A stretch of 64,000 nucleotides of DNA from Isoetes taiwanensis (Eukaryota; Streptophyta; Lycopodiopsida; Isoetales; Isoetaceae): NCBI GenBank assembly GCA_021234155.1, contig JAJEKV010000010.1, positions 7,912,871 to 7,976,870 on the forward strand. The letters run 5' to 3'. Within the stretch, counting starts at the first letter, position 1. Each line of letters begins with the position of its first letter. The notes under the pieces were generated by a model. That model was not told the DNA's origin, did no database searches, and saw only the letters and a program-made list of their open reading frames with translations. Below, one piece after another: positions 31,778 through 42,002 of this stretch. A program made the translations under genes and the position numbers.

Positions 31778-34443
31778 TCACAGTTTCATGCTACTCAGCT
31801 CCTTCAAAATCTTGGCACTGCTATCATCATATTGGTTCCTAATCACGACAGACCTTCCAACATAAGCGTAAGCATTCACTTCGAAAACCATACCACGCAA
31901 CCAAGGTTGCAAGGTCTTCAATAAATAATCCCCATCATTTACATCTGGGATAAATGACCTTGGTGTGATGCATGAATCACTCTTGTTGAGGAAGTTAGTG
32001 AACCGTAATGGATCGATCAATAGCGTGGTCCTTAGACTAAACTCCGTATATTTCTTCCAAACTTTTGACAAATCCTTTAAAAACACCGACTCACCTGAGG
32101 ACTTCAGAGTAATTTTTCTTGCCTCGGTCTTGCGACCATATGAATAGAAACTTTTCATGCATGCTTGATGGCATGAAGGAACCGAGGTACACGTTTGGGT
32201 TTCCAAATGTGGACCAGATTGCCACTTCAAAATGTTTGAGGCGCGTAAATTCAAAAATGTAATCGCTCCGGCCGCATAAAGAACCAACTCCTTTTTCAAA
32301 GTAACAATTTCAACACCCAATTTCATTTCCTGTATCATCATGTATCCTTATTGAAAACCTTCACGAACAGGTCATTGATTTCTAAAATCAGAAGTTTCTT
32401 CCCAACACTGCACATATAACAATTTAAGAACTTAGCATACATGGAAATAAACATATTAACAGCTCACAAGTACGAACCTATTGCACTTTAAATTTCCAAT
32501 GAATCTTTTGTTGCTCCTGGAATTTCCTTTATTACTAATAACTGGCTTCTCAGGAGACTCGCCAACACTGGACAAGCTTTGCTCGTCATTCTGAAACTTC
32601 CGCTTCCTCTTATCTACACTACGTGAAGGTGATTTGTCCTTTGTAAAAGTGTTCTCCTTTTGCAAAGAAGTTCCTGAATCATCAAGTCATTTGGTTTCAA
32701 CAAAAGTACATGGTATATTAAAGCAATGTTTGGACTTGATTTACTTTACCTCTTGCCAGTTCATCCTCTTTGTTGCTAATCGATTTTCCTTCATGTGTTG
32801 CATCAGATATTGCTACAGTAAGCTTATCTAACATCAAATCAATACTCTTGGACCCTTTTATTGGTGTGGAAGGCATATCACGTTCAAGCTCCATCATCTC
32901 TTCACCTGCAATTGGAATAGACATCCAAGTGTTAAAACTTTACTGCAGCAGGCTACTACTCCCTCTTTACATTAACATGTGTTGAGCATTGAGCAAGCAC
33001 CTAAACTAGCAACAATCTCAATTCACACATGAAACATGAAATTGACAAGATGTCTACCTGCAGGAAGTTCTTGCTGGTTATTGACTGATTTATCTTCATC
33101 TTTACTTTCATCAAGTATAATAATGTCTTTGTGTCCTTCAACCAATGTGATTGAAGCATTATGGTCAAATCCATCCGTACCCATCTTGGACAATTGAAAT
33201 TTCCCCACTGCAGACTTTTGAGACATTGCTTTCATATGAGAAGTTTTGCCCTCCGTGCTTGCACTTAGATCCACAGCTGTAGCATGATAATCAGCCACAA
33301 CAACTTTTACAATCCATTAGAACTGAACATAATGAAATAATAGCTATTACTCACCGTGTGATTCTGGCAATTCACCGCTTGGACATCCATGAGATAGTTC
33401 AGCTGCGAAAAAGTTAGTGTTGGGTTTCTTATGCCAAGAGACTTCAGCCATGTATTGGGTATGTCCGTAAAGGCATTCGACACTTTAAATCTTTCATGAA
33501 AACAAATATAAGCGCATAAAAGGATGGAAAGCATGCAAGCAATGTGAAATAACAGCACACACGCTACTTGGATCAAAACCAAATGTGCAATAAGAGCATG
33601 TCTTTAATTCCACAAAAGCATCTAATGCGGATGACGGTTGCTCAACGTATGGAAAACCAACTTGTAGGTTAGATAGTCTCTTCAATGAGGCAGAAATCGA
33701 ATGCAATTTCTCCACTTTTTGATGTAAGTATTTCTTGGTCTCCTCTTCCCCTAAAAAACGTAAAATGAGTCATCCAAAATATACCATGAAAAAAGACTAA
33801 CCATATGCTTACCTTCTGTGCATGTTGTTCAAGCGCTTTATAGGCTTCGTTGGCCTTTAAAAGCTCATCTTCTTTAAATTTTATGTTGCTTGATAGAAAA
33901 GACATAGCATTTTCCATAGATCTCTTATCTATAGCCGATGATGCTTTCTCCATTCTATCTTTGGCATCTTGCATTTGCCCTTCTGCATAAGCCATCTCAT
34001 GAGAACACTTCTTCCAATATTTTTGCTTTCCTTGCACTTTGTCAGTAGGCGCCTTTGATCTCTCAACAACTATACTCAATTAAATGCGCAAAAACTGATA
34101 TCACTTGACAAAGTGCCTTTTCACTCAAATCATATTCCCTGTTTATCTAGAGCACCAATAGTAGATGATTGAACATCCGCCTTTTCTTTTGGTTTCTCCC
34201 TCTTTTTCGTTCTTTACAACAAATGATTTCCAATTGATTTGGCTGCCACTTATTTGCAATGCAAATGCCTTGGCATAAAACTTACCTATCTCCCCAATAC
34301 ACACATCAAACCTTTGGTAGCATCAGCCGATATACATCTAAAACCGATCCACATATTCTCGTGATTCATCCTTGAGAATTTATATATTTGCTTCTTACCA
34401 TCACATTTTGGCGCCAAAGATTTTGCGGATCTCTTCGCCATCT
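31778..34443 (-). CDS. Minus-strand multi-exon gene inside the Sola-like element, function unknown
   Basis: Candidate exons read on the minus strand: 34443-34286 (MAKRSAKSLAPKCDGKKQIY); 34069-33813, coiled coil (ERSKAPTDKVQGKQKYWKKC ... KALEQHAQK) at an AAG|GTAAGC donor; 33750-33563 (EEETKKYLHQKVEKLHSISA, with a CSYC pair); about 33475-33352 (FKVSNAFTDIPNTWLKSLGI) at ACG|GTGAGT; 33260-33060 (STEGKTSHMKAMSQKSAVGK); 32905-32755; 32680-32480; and 32413-31778, whose last part reads LRTTLLIDPLRFTNFLNKSD. Several splice sites are textbook quality. A stop in the first exon end and a shift near 32345 suggest decay. I do not recognise the family. It could be a second transposon gene or a captured host gene. 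Confidence 0.5.
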
Positions 34444-35815
34444 ATTTCTCGCTTTTCTTACGCCTCTGCTTTAAGGCGCCGCCTTCGATGATAATTTAGA
34501 AGTGTCTATAATCATTTCTCGCAAGCTCTGCTTGGTGAAGTGTTCCTCTTCTTTCTTCACCTTACACAAGCTCTTTTCAGAGGACATGCCAGAACATAAA
34601 CATAGCAGAATTTATGGTATTAGTGCTACATATAAACATAGCAGAAAAATATGGTATTAGTGCTACATATAAAATTAGTGACAAAGATGCAAGTTTAGGA
34701 CTTCCTGCAACTAATTAGTAACCTAATACTAAATAGTACAAATTTAGTAAATAAAATCAAATGCAATGCTAACTAGCAATTAAATTTGTGATTAGTACAC
34801 AACCACAAACATTAGTACAAGCCAACCTAATTAAGTGCTATTTAGTTTAGCAGTACTAATATATAACATACATTTTACTATTTAGTGCCTTGACGTCAAT
34901 AGTTATTATTAGCAATATCTAATGCTAATTTGCAGATTGTGCAGCCACTAAGAAATATACCTTGATTGATTAGCGTTTACTTAATCCCAAATATGGCCTC
35001 CAATTTTATCATGGCAGATCCTTTTTCTCTCTAGTCAAATCTGCATCAAAATTTAAATGTTGGAAGCATATTTAGGTACGCAATAAAGACACATGCTATC
35101 CGACGCCATCAAGACATTTAGGTAATGCATAGTTCTGAACTCCAACTATGGACTGCCATCATTTTCTACAGATCTACATAATGTATAATGCTAACCAACA
35201 AAAACCAATTGCTAACCAGGATCATGTGGCAGTAAATTTCCTTTTTAATGTATATAAACAGAAAAAAAAATTTACTTAACTACAAACCTAGCCCTCAGAT
35301 GCGGTTTCTATTAAGAACCAATGAAATTTATCAAACAGCCATTATTAACAGAGAATGGAAGCAAATATGTGGAGTACCTCACTCGCCCTAGAAAACTCAG
35401 ATGTGGCATGTCTGTGCGAAATATTGGACCTACTACTTTCTGATATAAAACATATGACAGAGCAAAAGATTAGGTCGAGTTGCAATTGAACATTTCAAAG
35501 AACAAGTGATATTTCTTTCTGTATACCTTTTGCTAGGAAAAACAAGAAGAACCATGAGCATGAGAGGAAAAAAATTGAGCAATAAGCTAGCTATTTGTGC
35601 ATTCTTACTTATGTTCATAACTTATAACGTTAATTAAAATGAGTCATTTCAATTTCGTGGATGCATTTTTATTGTGTCTGTTCTATGACCGCCTCATTTC
35701 CAAATTAACATTGAACAGAGACCACCTAATTTCCAAATTAACATTTGGCAGACTCATTTCCAAAACTGAAATGCATAAGCATGAAAATAATACCTTCTTT
35801 TCATCATATAACTCT
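34444..35815. other. AT-rich stretch of the Sola-like element
   Basis: A short minus-strand frame near 34590-34475 (MSSEKSLCKVKKEEEHFTKQ) may be another exon of the neighbouring gene. 34600-34660 carries a duplicated 'AACATAGCAGAA(A/T)(A/T)TATGGTATTAGTGCTACATATAAA'-like block. The remainder has no motif. Confidence 0.35.
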
Positions 35816-36121
35816 TCAATGCATTAAATCTCTACAGAAGAACGAAATTTCAACCTTGTTTTGGTTTACAGATCTGTCGAATGCCTGATCCAGTTTGCAA
35901 TTCGAAATGCCACCACCCCCTTGAATGAAATGATTTAAATTCATGCCATATGCTCGCATAAATTTCAAGCAAATGGCGTCCTTTATCTCGGCTAGATTGC
36001 AAGCATCTGGCTCGATAGCAACAGCAAGAAAGCTCTCCATAGTCATCGAAAATGTGGGAAAAACTTTCCCCGAAAATGTTGGGAGGGAATCAGGTGAATA
36101 ATTAGTGCTAACGTAATTCAA
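35816..36121 (-). CDS. Possible first exon or small ORF near the right TIR
   Basis: A 101-codon frame on the minus strand starts 86 bp inside the right TIR. It includes MTMESFLAVAIEPDACNLAE, an Ala/Ile helix (IKDAICLKFMRAYGMNLNHF) and FDRSVNQNKVEISFF. It looks protein-like, and its position right behind the TIR suits the 5' end of the minus-strand gene. No family is recognised and the splice connection was not established. Confidence 0.35.
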   Translation of the reverse strand: MNYVSTNYSPDSLPTFSGKVFPTFSMTMESFLAVAIEPDACNLAEIKDAICLKFMRAYGMNLNHFIQGGGGISNCKLDQAFDRSVNQNKVEISFFCRDLMH

Positions 36122-36209
36122 AATTATTCGAGAATTAAGGAAACGGTTAGGGCTATTTTTTAGTCCTAATTTGTTTTTATTTGAGCCACCCTAATGTGCT
36201 TGGACCCTG

Positions 36210-37573
36210 TACCATAAAAATAAGTTGTGTGTACCGGAATCGTCAGGAGTAAGGAAGTTAATTCTTCATGATACACACAACAGCCCAATAGCCAGGCACG
36301 CAGGGTTTATAAAGACGTATTTCAAGATAAGAAGTAGCTATTTCTGGCCGGGAATGAAGAAACAGATAGTCAGATATATTCGGGAATGTCAATTGTGCCA
36401 GCAGACTAAGGCAGAGCAGCTCCGAATTCCGGGAGCTCTGGAACCTTTGGCAGTGCCGATGCAAAATGAGAAGTAATAAGCATGGATTTTATTACAGGAC
36501 TTCCTAGAACTCCACGAGGCAAAGACGCACTAATGGTGGTCGTAGATAAATTATCTAAGATGGCACACTTCGTGCCTTGCAAATCTACGGACACAGCCTT
36601 AGACACTGCCGTCCTATTTGTAAAGGAGATTTTTAGACTCCACGGCATGCCTCGGGAGATAATCTCAGATAGGGATTCTAAGTTCATGAGTGCATTTTGG
36701 CAGGATCTATTTGCCATGATCCAGACCAAGTTCTCGATGAGCACGGCTTACCATCCTCAGACGGATGGCCAGACGGAGCGGACGAATCGCATCATCGAAG
36801 ATATGCTCAGAAGCTATGTTTGGAATAAGCAATCCAAGTGGGATGATTTCATCCACTTGGTAGAATTCGCCTACAATAGTACAAAGCAGGAGTCATCGCA
36901 GATGTCTCCCTTCATGATCAATTACGGGTACCAATGCCTCACCCCTGATACTTGGCACAATCCTGTGTCAAAGGTCGAAGTATCCCAGCAAATGCTATCA
37001 GATATACAGCAGCTGGTTGAAGAGATAAGGGGGTACCTATTAGCAGCAAGAAGTCGGCAGAAGAGTGTAGCCGACAGGCACAGGACCGTAAGGGAGTTCA
37101 AGGTAGGTGACAAGGTGTGGTTGAAGATCAAGGTGAAGCAAGCTAAGCTTCGCATAGGGAATTGCAAGAAGCTTGCCCCTAGATGGGCCGGTCCATTCAA
37201 GATCTTGAAGAGAGTGGGCTCTCAGGCCTACAAGTTGGATCTCCCGGCGCACCTCAAAGTCCACAAGGTCTTCCACGTGAGTTTATTGAAAAGGCACGAT
37301 CCTAACCCTGATGAGGTTTTGGATACTCCAACTTTGTTGGAAATGACAGAGGATCAAGTTGAAATTGTGCCTGAATTGCTTCTTGATAAGTCATTCAAGA
37401 AGACTAGGAGGTCTCAGTTCCTCCAGTATTTGGTCAAGTGGAAGCACTTGCCCGTGGAAGACGCGACTTGGGTATTGAAGCAAGATTTGGAGAAGCAATA
37501 CCCGGACTTCATGAGGGAGTTTGATGGGCGAGTCGTCTCCGAGCTTGTCGACGCCGACTTGCCAAGTGGTTAG
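36210..37573 (+). CDS. Gypsy integrase with C-terminal chromodomain (3' part of pol)
   Basis: The reading resumes as YHKNKLCVPES. The HHCC zinc module follows (DTHNSPIARHAGF ... CQLCQQTK). A one-base shift and a TGG-to-TGA change lie near 36468. The catalytic core from 36482 shows all three acids (MDFITGLP; IISDRDSKFMSAFW; YHPQTDGQTERTNRIIEDML). After the GPFKILKRVGSQAYKLDLP basic region comes a chromodomain (about residues 300-350): LLLDKSFKK ... FLQYLVKWKHLPVEDATWV ... LEKQYPDF. Only the central Trp of the usual three-residue aromatic cage is kept (positions one and three are not aromatic), as in group II retroelement chromodomains. Integrase would insert the cDNA, and the chromodomain would steer it to chromatin. 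Confidence 0.93.
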
Positions 37574-37654
37574 CTTAGTATGTTTCTTAGTTAGCCCTAG
37601 TTCTGGCATATGTATTCTAGCTAGTAGAGTGCATGTGCCAGAATCTTGGAACGT

Positions 37655-38035
37655 GTAGGCGATGATGGGATACGCCCTTAAGGCATTCTCTAGGCCAACA
37701 CGCACCAAGAGGTGCGCATGACCAGTAGGGTCGTGTGAGAGAGGAAGTGAGGCATGGTGGGCGATGATGGGACATCTGTCGGATGCTCTCTATGCCAGCG
37801 CGGCACGTGCACCTGACCATAGGGGGGTCATGGTGAGGTCTAAGTGATCATGCGCGATGATGGGATCGTGAGACGTTCCCTAGCTTGAAACCCTCGGGGC
37901 ATGATGCACTGGGGTGTACTCGATCGGGGCGATCGTGTACAAGGTAGCATTTGATCATGGGCGATGATAGGAGCATCTTAAATGTCCCTTAAGCTCAAAT
38001 CCTTATGGGGCCATGATCGGGTGCAAGGTAGTAGG
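37655..38035. repeat. Imperfect tandem repeat of about 100 bp, four units
   Basis: The core GGGCGATGATGGGA recurs at about 37659, 37760, 37853 and 37961. Each is followed by an 'ATC...CCCT(T)A..C' part, and the later units carry GGTGCA(C/T)... and TCATG. It lies in the untranslated region between pol and the polypurine tract, where chromovirus elements often have tandem arrays. Confidence 0.7.
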
Positions 38036-38397
38036 GTAACCTTGAGCTAGTAGTTCAGCTCAAGGAGGTAGGTAAGGGGGGTGGTCCCCTAAAACCACAA
38101 TTATTAACTAAACTAACATAATGTGCTACTCGTGCAGGGCGGGCATAGGGGAGCACCGACGGGAGCGTATTACGTGGAGGCGGGGAGCCATCATTTAGAC
38201 TTAAAATTATGAACCCTAATGTTGTGTGATAATGTTTTGACTTACTATAGCATTACTATTGTGATGCTATATAATTTTGTATAGGTATAAATATAGCCTA
38301 TACTATATGTTAATTGAATAATAAAAGTTGTATGCATCTTGTTTTGCAGGGGCGAGTAGCGGAATCACCTTCGCGTAATGCTGAGGACAGCATTATC
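38036..38397. other. 3' untranslated region of the gypsy element
   Basis: AT-rich; no ORF. It precedes the polypurine tract. Confidence 0.5.
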
Positions 38398-38399
38398 CT

Positions 38400-38412
38400 A
38401 AAGGGGGGAGAA
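38400..38412 (+). promoter_or_regulatory. Polypurine tract
   Basis: AAAGGGGGGAGAA lies immediately before the 3' LTR (TGTGACG). It is the plus-strand DNA primer site in LTR retroelements. Confidence 0.9.
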
Positions 38413-39978
38413 TGTGACGTTCCAGGGAAATATACGCTATAAATACGTATATTTCTGGGCCCGTCACTATACAAGTCTACCTTCGTAGCCTTGTATACCA
38501 TAGGAAGTGGTGCATATCTAAGTTAAATGCTTAACTTAGATAACCTTAGGATAAGGCCCATTTCCACATGGCCTTATCCTATTGAGCAATCGCCACACGG
38601 CCCCACCCCATTGATTGCCACGTGGCATCCCATGTGGACCCTAACTTATATTAGCCTAAACCCTAACACTAGACCTTGACCCTAGCACCCTGAGACTCAT
38701 CTACGCACTCGAAACTCCGTTTCGAGCACCGTTTGCTGTGGCATAGTCTAGTGCAGCAGCCCCTGGAGTGTGGATTCGATCTTGGAGCAAGTGTAGCTTC
38801 GACCACTTCGAAGACCATGGAGACACCAGGATTGGGAGGGAGTGCTTCTGGAGCAGGTATGTAGAGTAGTGCTCTTAGTAGTTCATCTGGAAGTTAGCAT
38901 TCCAGATGGGTTAGTATTTCGTATCTAGAGTAGAGCCATCCTAGAACCCTTATTCAACATCTTGAACCCTAATCAAGGAACCCTAACTGTAAGTTAGTTA
39001 TGTATGATTAGGTTAAGATGTTGTTATGATGATTATCATGATATGATGTTATGTGATGTTGGTTGATCATGTTTGCTCCTCTTGTATGGGGAAGGGGGGT
39101 AGAGACCTAGTAGCCATTACGTAGTATGCTCCTAGTTTAGACCCCTTAGTTCCTATTATTATGCGGCCTGTGCATAAGAGCCCACCAAACTATGGGGGCT
39201 ATGATGTGACTCAGCACTACACAACGGGGCTAGAGGCAATACGGAGGGAGGATCCCTGCTGAGCGTGGCTACTAGGGATCCCATAGCGGGCTAGGCCTAC
39301 GGTCACTTTGTGTGGGCCGTGCATGGGTCTGACACTTCCTGGGGCAATGGTGTCGCCCTGCCTCTCAGGAGTTGCAAGTGTCGGCTTGGCTCCTGTTTTG
39401 GGGGGTTAAGTCGGGTACGAATCGTGTGTTGCCACGATTCTCTAGCCGCCCGTGGAACCTCTAGACCCTAGGAAGGGTAGACGCAACCCTTCCTGCCTCA
39501 ACGGACCAGGGAGATGCAACCTGGAGTAGTCCCGATGGGTGATGCCATGAGATTGCATATCCGGAAGGCTAGAGTCATGCCAGAGCCCGATCTAGCTCAT
39601 TCTGCAAAGTATGCACCGGAGGGGCGGATGGAGTGGTCAACTCTAGCCATTGTCTCATGCCAGCCCTCGCCATTGTTATGACTCGGTCTGCTCTATCTTG
39701 AGGCCTAGCCAGTCAGTCGACCTCCTTATGAGTCGGAGCCATGGGTAGGAGCTCTCATGTTTTATGGCATATGCTTACCTCTAGTCTTGACGTTGTTTAT
39801 GCTTCCGCTGTGATAGGAGCCCATAGGGGACGCGCAAGACACCTTCGTGTCCCCTTCCCGCATTACAGTCACCCTAGAGTGCGAGAGAGACGGAGGGCCC
39901 GTACGGTCGAAGGACCGGATGGGGGATTTCCTACGGAGTGTACGGCCGGGCGCCGTATATTTAGTAGGGAGCGTCACA
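38413..39978 (+). repeat. 3' LTR, complete (1566 bp)
   Basis: Starts TGTGACGTTCC and ends GGAGCGTCACA, with a 7-bp terminal inverted repeat. The first 134 bp are unique to this copy and the rest matches the 5' LTR with few substitutions and small indels. It contains a hairpin GGATAAGGCC...GGCCTTATCC at 38549-38581. Confidence 0.95.
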
Positions 39979-40687
39979 ATTGCCATGACATATATACAGA
40001 TGCATTGAGACTATTGCTCCAACTCCACACTTTTGCATCCAGCTAAGAACTGTTGCAATGCATTGCAATTAGAACGATTTTGACCAAATAGAGATAAATC
40101 CAGTGCTGGCTTTTGTACAAATTCCAATTCTGTCAATGAATTTTGGGCATCACAAGTAGTGGCTACAAGGATCAAATGCATCAGGTTATTGGAAAGTTAT
40201 GTAGATGGTATGGAATCTCTCAAATGCAAAACGCCCCATACAGTGTTTTAGTTCATTAGTTTAGGAGATGATTTCAAATTAGCTCTCTAATGAACTGTAT
40301 ATGGGCCCATGTTCTTCAAGACCCTTTGAACCAAGTGTGCCATTATTTGCATCACTTTGAATTGCACAACCTTGTTGGCATCACATGAAATGAATGATTT
40401 TTAGTGTGGATGTCATAATTAATTCGTTCGGACTTTTGTTTGATAACCTGCAGAATATTGCCAATATGTCAAAAACTAGAAAATATAATGTTGTTACTGC
40501 GAAGTCTAGTGATTTCACTGGCCATTATGGCAATCATCTAACATTATAATTAATGGGGTGTTGACATCTGTTATTATGAAATGGATCTGCCACCAGATTG
40601 TCGCAAGATATTTAATAAATTCTTTACATTTTTAAATGATAGTATAGCTATATAATCTGTATCTGGTAAAACAATGAATCTACATGC
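39979..40687. other. AT-rich intergenic segment between two retroelements
   Basis: No coding motif was recognised. A small inverted relation of 'GAACTAAAACACTGTATGGGGC'-like and 'CTAATGAACTGTATATGGGCCC' (about 40235 and 40285) is weak. It may be old repeat DNA. Confidence 0.35.
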
Positions 40688-40692
40688 AAATG
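40688..40692 (+). repeat. 5-bp target duplication of copia element (left)
   Basis: AAATG, repeated at 44976-44980. Confidence 0.85.
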
Positions 40693-40845
40693 TATTACAT
40701 GAGGAAACCTAACCCTAACCCTACACGTGACATGGTATCCTAACCCTACATGTCACCCTAGACCTATATAGGTCATTATCGTGCTCACACACAACACTTC
40801 ATCTACCTAGAGCGTCTTCTTTCTCACTAGCTTTACACGCAAATA
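40693..40845 (+). repeat. Copia 5' LTR
   Basis: 153 bp. Contains CCTAACCCTAACCCTA-like sequence, CCTATATAGGTCATTATCGT (a TATA-like palindrome CCTATATAGG) and the end ACGCAAATA. Confidence 0.92.
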
Positions 40846-40858
40846 TGGTATCAGAGCC
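40846..40858 (+). promoter_or_regulatory. Copia primer binding site (initiator Met-tRNA)
   Basis: TGGTATCAGAGCC directly abuts the 5' LTR. Confidence 0.92.
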
Positions 40859-41216
40859 TTATCTATGAGAGAGGAGAGAGAAGGGAGAAAGGCCTTATTT
40901 TTTCTTCAAAGGCAGGGATCTAGGTTGGATTTCCTAGTATTGGCTTCTCAGCAAGCTTGAGCTCTAGCAGACGCCTATTATGTGAGTTTTTTTTTAAGAG
41001 ATTGGATGAAGTCAGGTTATCTGCCAAGGTAACGTTTCTGTTTGATTGATTTGTAAATCTTTTCACTCAGAAGTGGATTCATGAGGAATCACCATCATAG
41101 CAACTAGATCTGATAAATAGCAAGATCTATCACAATTCAAAAAATCCATCGAGCTTTGCTAGAATTTGTTGAAGATTGAGTGGATCTAGCCATCTCTCAA
41201 TCACATTTGCAGCAAC

Positions 41217-41951
41217 ATGTTAGACCCATGGAAATTGGATCCCAATCCTCAACTTGATGGCACCAATTTTCAAGGATGGAAAGCATTCTTGAAATTTTAC
41301 CTTGGTTTGCTTAAACTAGAGGCTGTATTTAAACCAGGGTGGTCTGCTTCTGCTGGTGCTACATCTGCTTTGATAGACGACTCTGCCCTTGATCATCTTC
41401 TCATGCTCTATATTCCGGACATTAGAAGGCAACTTGCTGGCTTTACAACCTTTCAAGAAGCATAGGATTATCTTGAGAAGACATATGCCTTGAAAGGATT
41501 AGGCAGAGTAAAACATTTCAAATAGCAAATGGAAACGCTCATCATTGAAGAATGTAAAGATGCTGCTGATTACATTCAGAAACTTCGTGCTCTCAAGGAA
41601 GAAGTCATATGCACAGGAGGCAAATTGGAGGATGAAGATCTTACTCTCACTATGTTATCTGCCATGGAAGTTTCTTATTCCCAACAGGTAGTGAGTATTC
41701 AAACTCAAAAGGGTGTCACATGGTCCTTTCATGATCTTCAAACTGTCCTTCTAGATGCAAAATTACAAAATTCCAAACGTATCAAGATTCAACAGTTGAA
41801 TTATACTCATGCACACAAAGATAAAGGAAAGAGTGTTGTAGGCAGCAATGGATCTACATTATCATATGCTGAAAAGCGGGCTCAAGCTACTTGCTGGCAC
41901 TGTGGAGTCACAGGGCACTATAGGTCCAATGTAAGGCCTATAAGAAACTAG
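41217..41951 (+). pseudogene. Copia gag
   Basis: Begins MLDPWKLDPNPQLDGTNFQG at 41217, the usual copia gag start (W...L.G.NF..W). Two in-frame stops lie at about 41464 and 41524. The tail holds a damaged zinc knuckle: CWHCGVTGHYRSNV keeps C-x2-C-x4-H but has lost the last Cys. It would form the particle and bind RNA. Confidence 0.85.
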
Positions 41952-42002
41952 CAAGCGACTCAGCTACCTCTGCAAGTCCAAGAGGCAAATCTGCCACCAA
42001 AG

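Larger units (their letters stand above)
24951..36207. mobile_element. 11.26-kb TIR DNA transposon, Sola-like, inserted in gypsy pol
   Basis: Terminal inverted repeats are GGGTCCAAGCACAATAGGG (left) and the complement of GGGTCCAAGCACATTAGGG (right), 18 of 19 identical, with the 4-bp duplication TGTA. Inside are a plus-strand transposase gene (25.6-28.8 kb), a minus-strand multi-exon gene (31.8-34.4 kb) and possibly a third frame (35.8-36.1 kb). The Sola superfamily is reported to make 4-bp duplications, and one branch has TIRs starting GRG. The transposase motifs also fit, but I cannot confirm the superfamily without a search. The transposase is frameshifted. Confidence 0.85.
16886..39978 (+). 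mobile_element. Ty3/gypsy chromovirus carrying a histone H3-like ORF, with nested insertions (about 23 kb)
   Basis: Long terminal repeats (16886-18391, 38413-39978) enclose a tRNA primer site, an H3-like ORF, a second ORF of unknown type, a truncated gag, RT-RNase H, integrase with chromodomain, a tandem-repeat spacer and a polypurine tract. Removing the 11,257-bp TIR transposon plus one TGTA restores a continuous pol reading (GNLLYHKNKLCVPES). The net element is about 12 kb. The 5' LTR lacks its first 134 bp, so no target duplication can be read. gag core, zinc knuckle and protease are missing by an internal deletion near 23557, so the copy is non-autonomous. Confidence 0.93.

Noticed and set aside
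39741-40046. Open frame of 101 codons across the gypsy LTR end
   Set aside because: It spans the LTR boundary into flanking DNA and has no conserved motif; a chance frame.
40700-40760. Telomere-like CCTAACCCTAACCCTA sequence
   Set aside because: It is part of both copia LTRs (40693 and 44822) and only about three units long, so it is LTR sequence and not an interstitial telomere.
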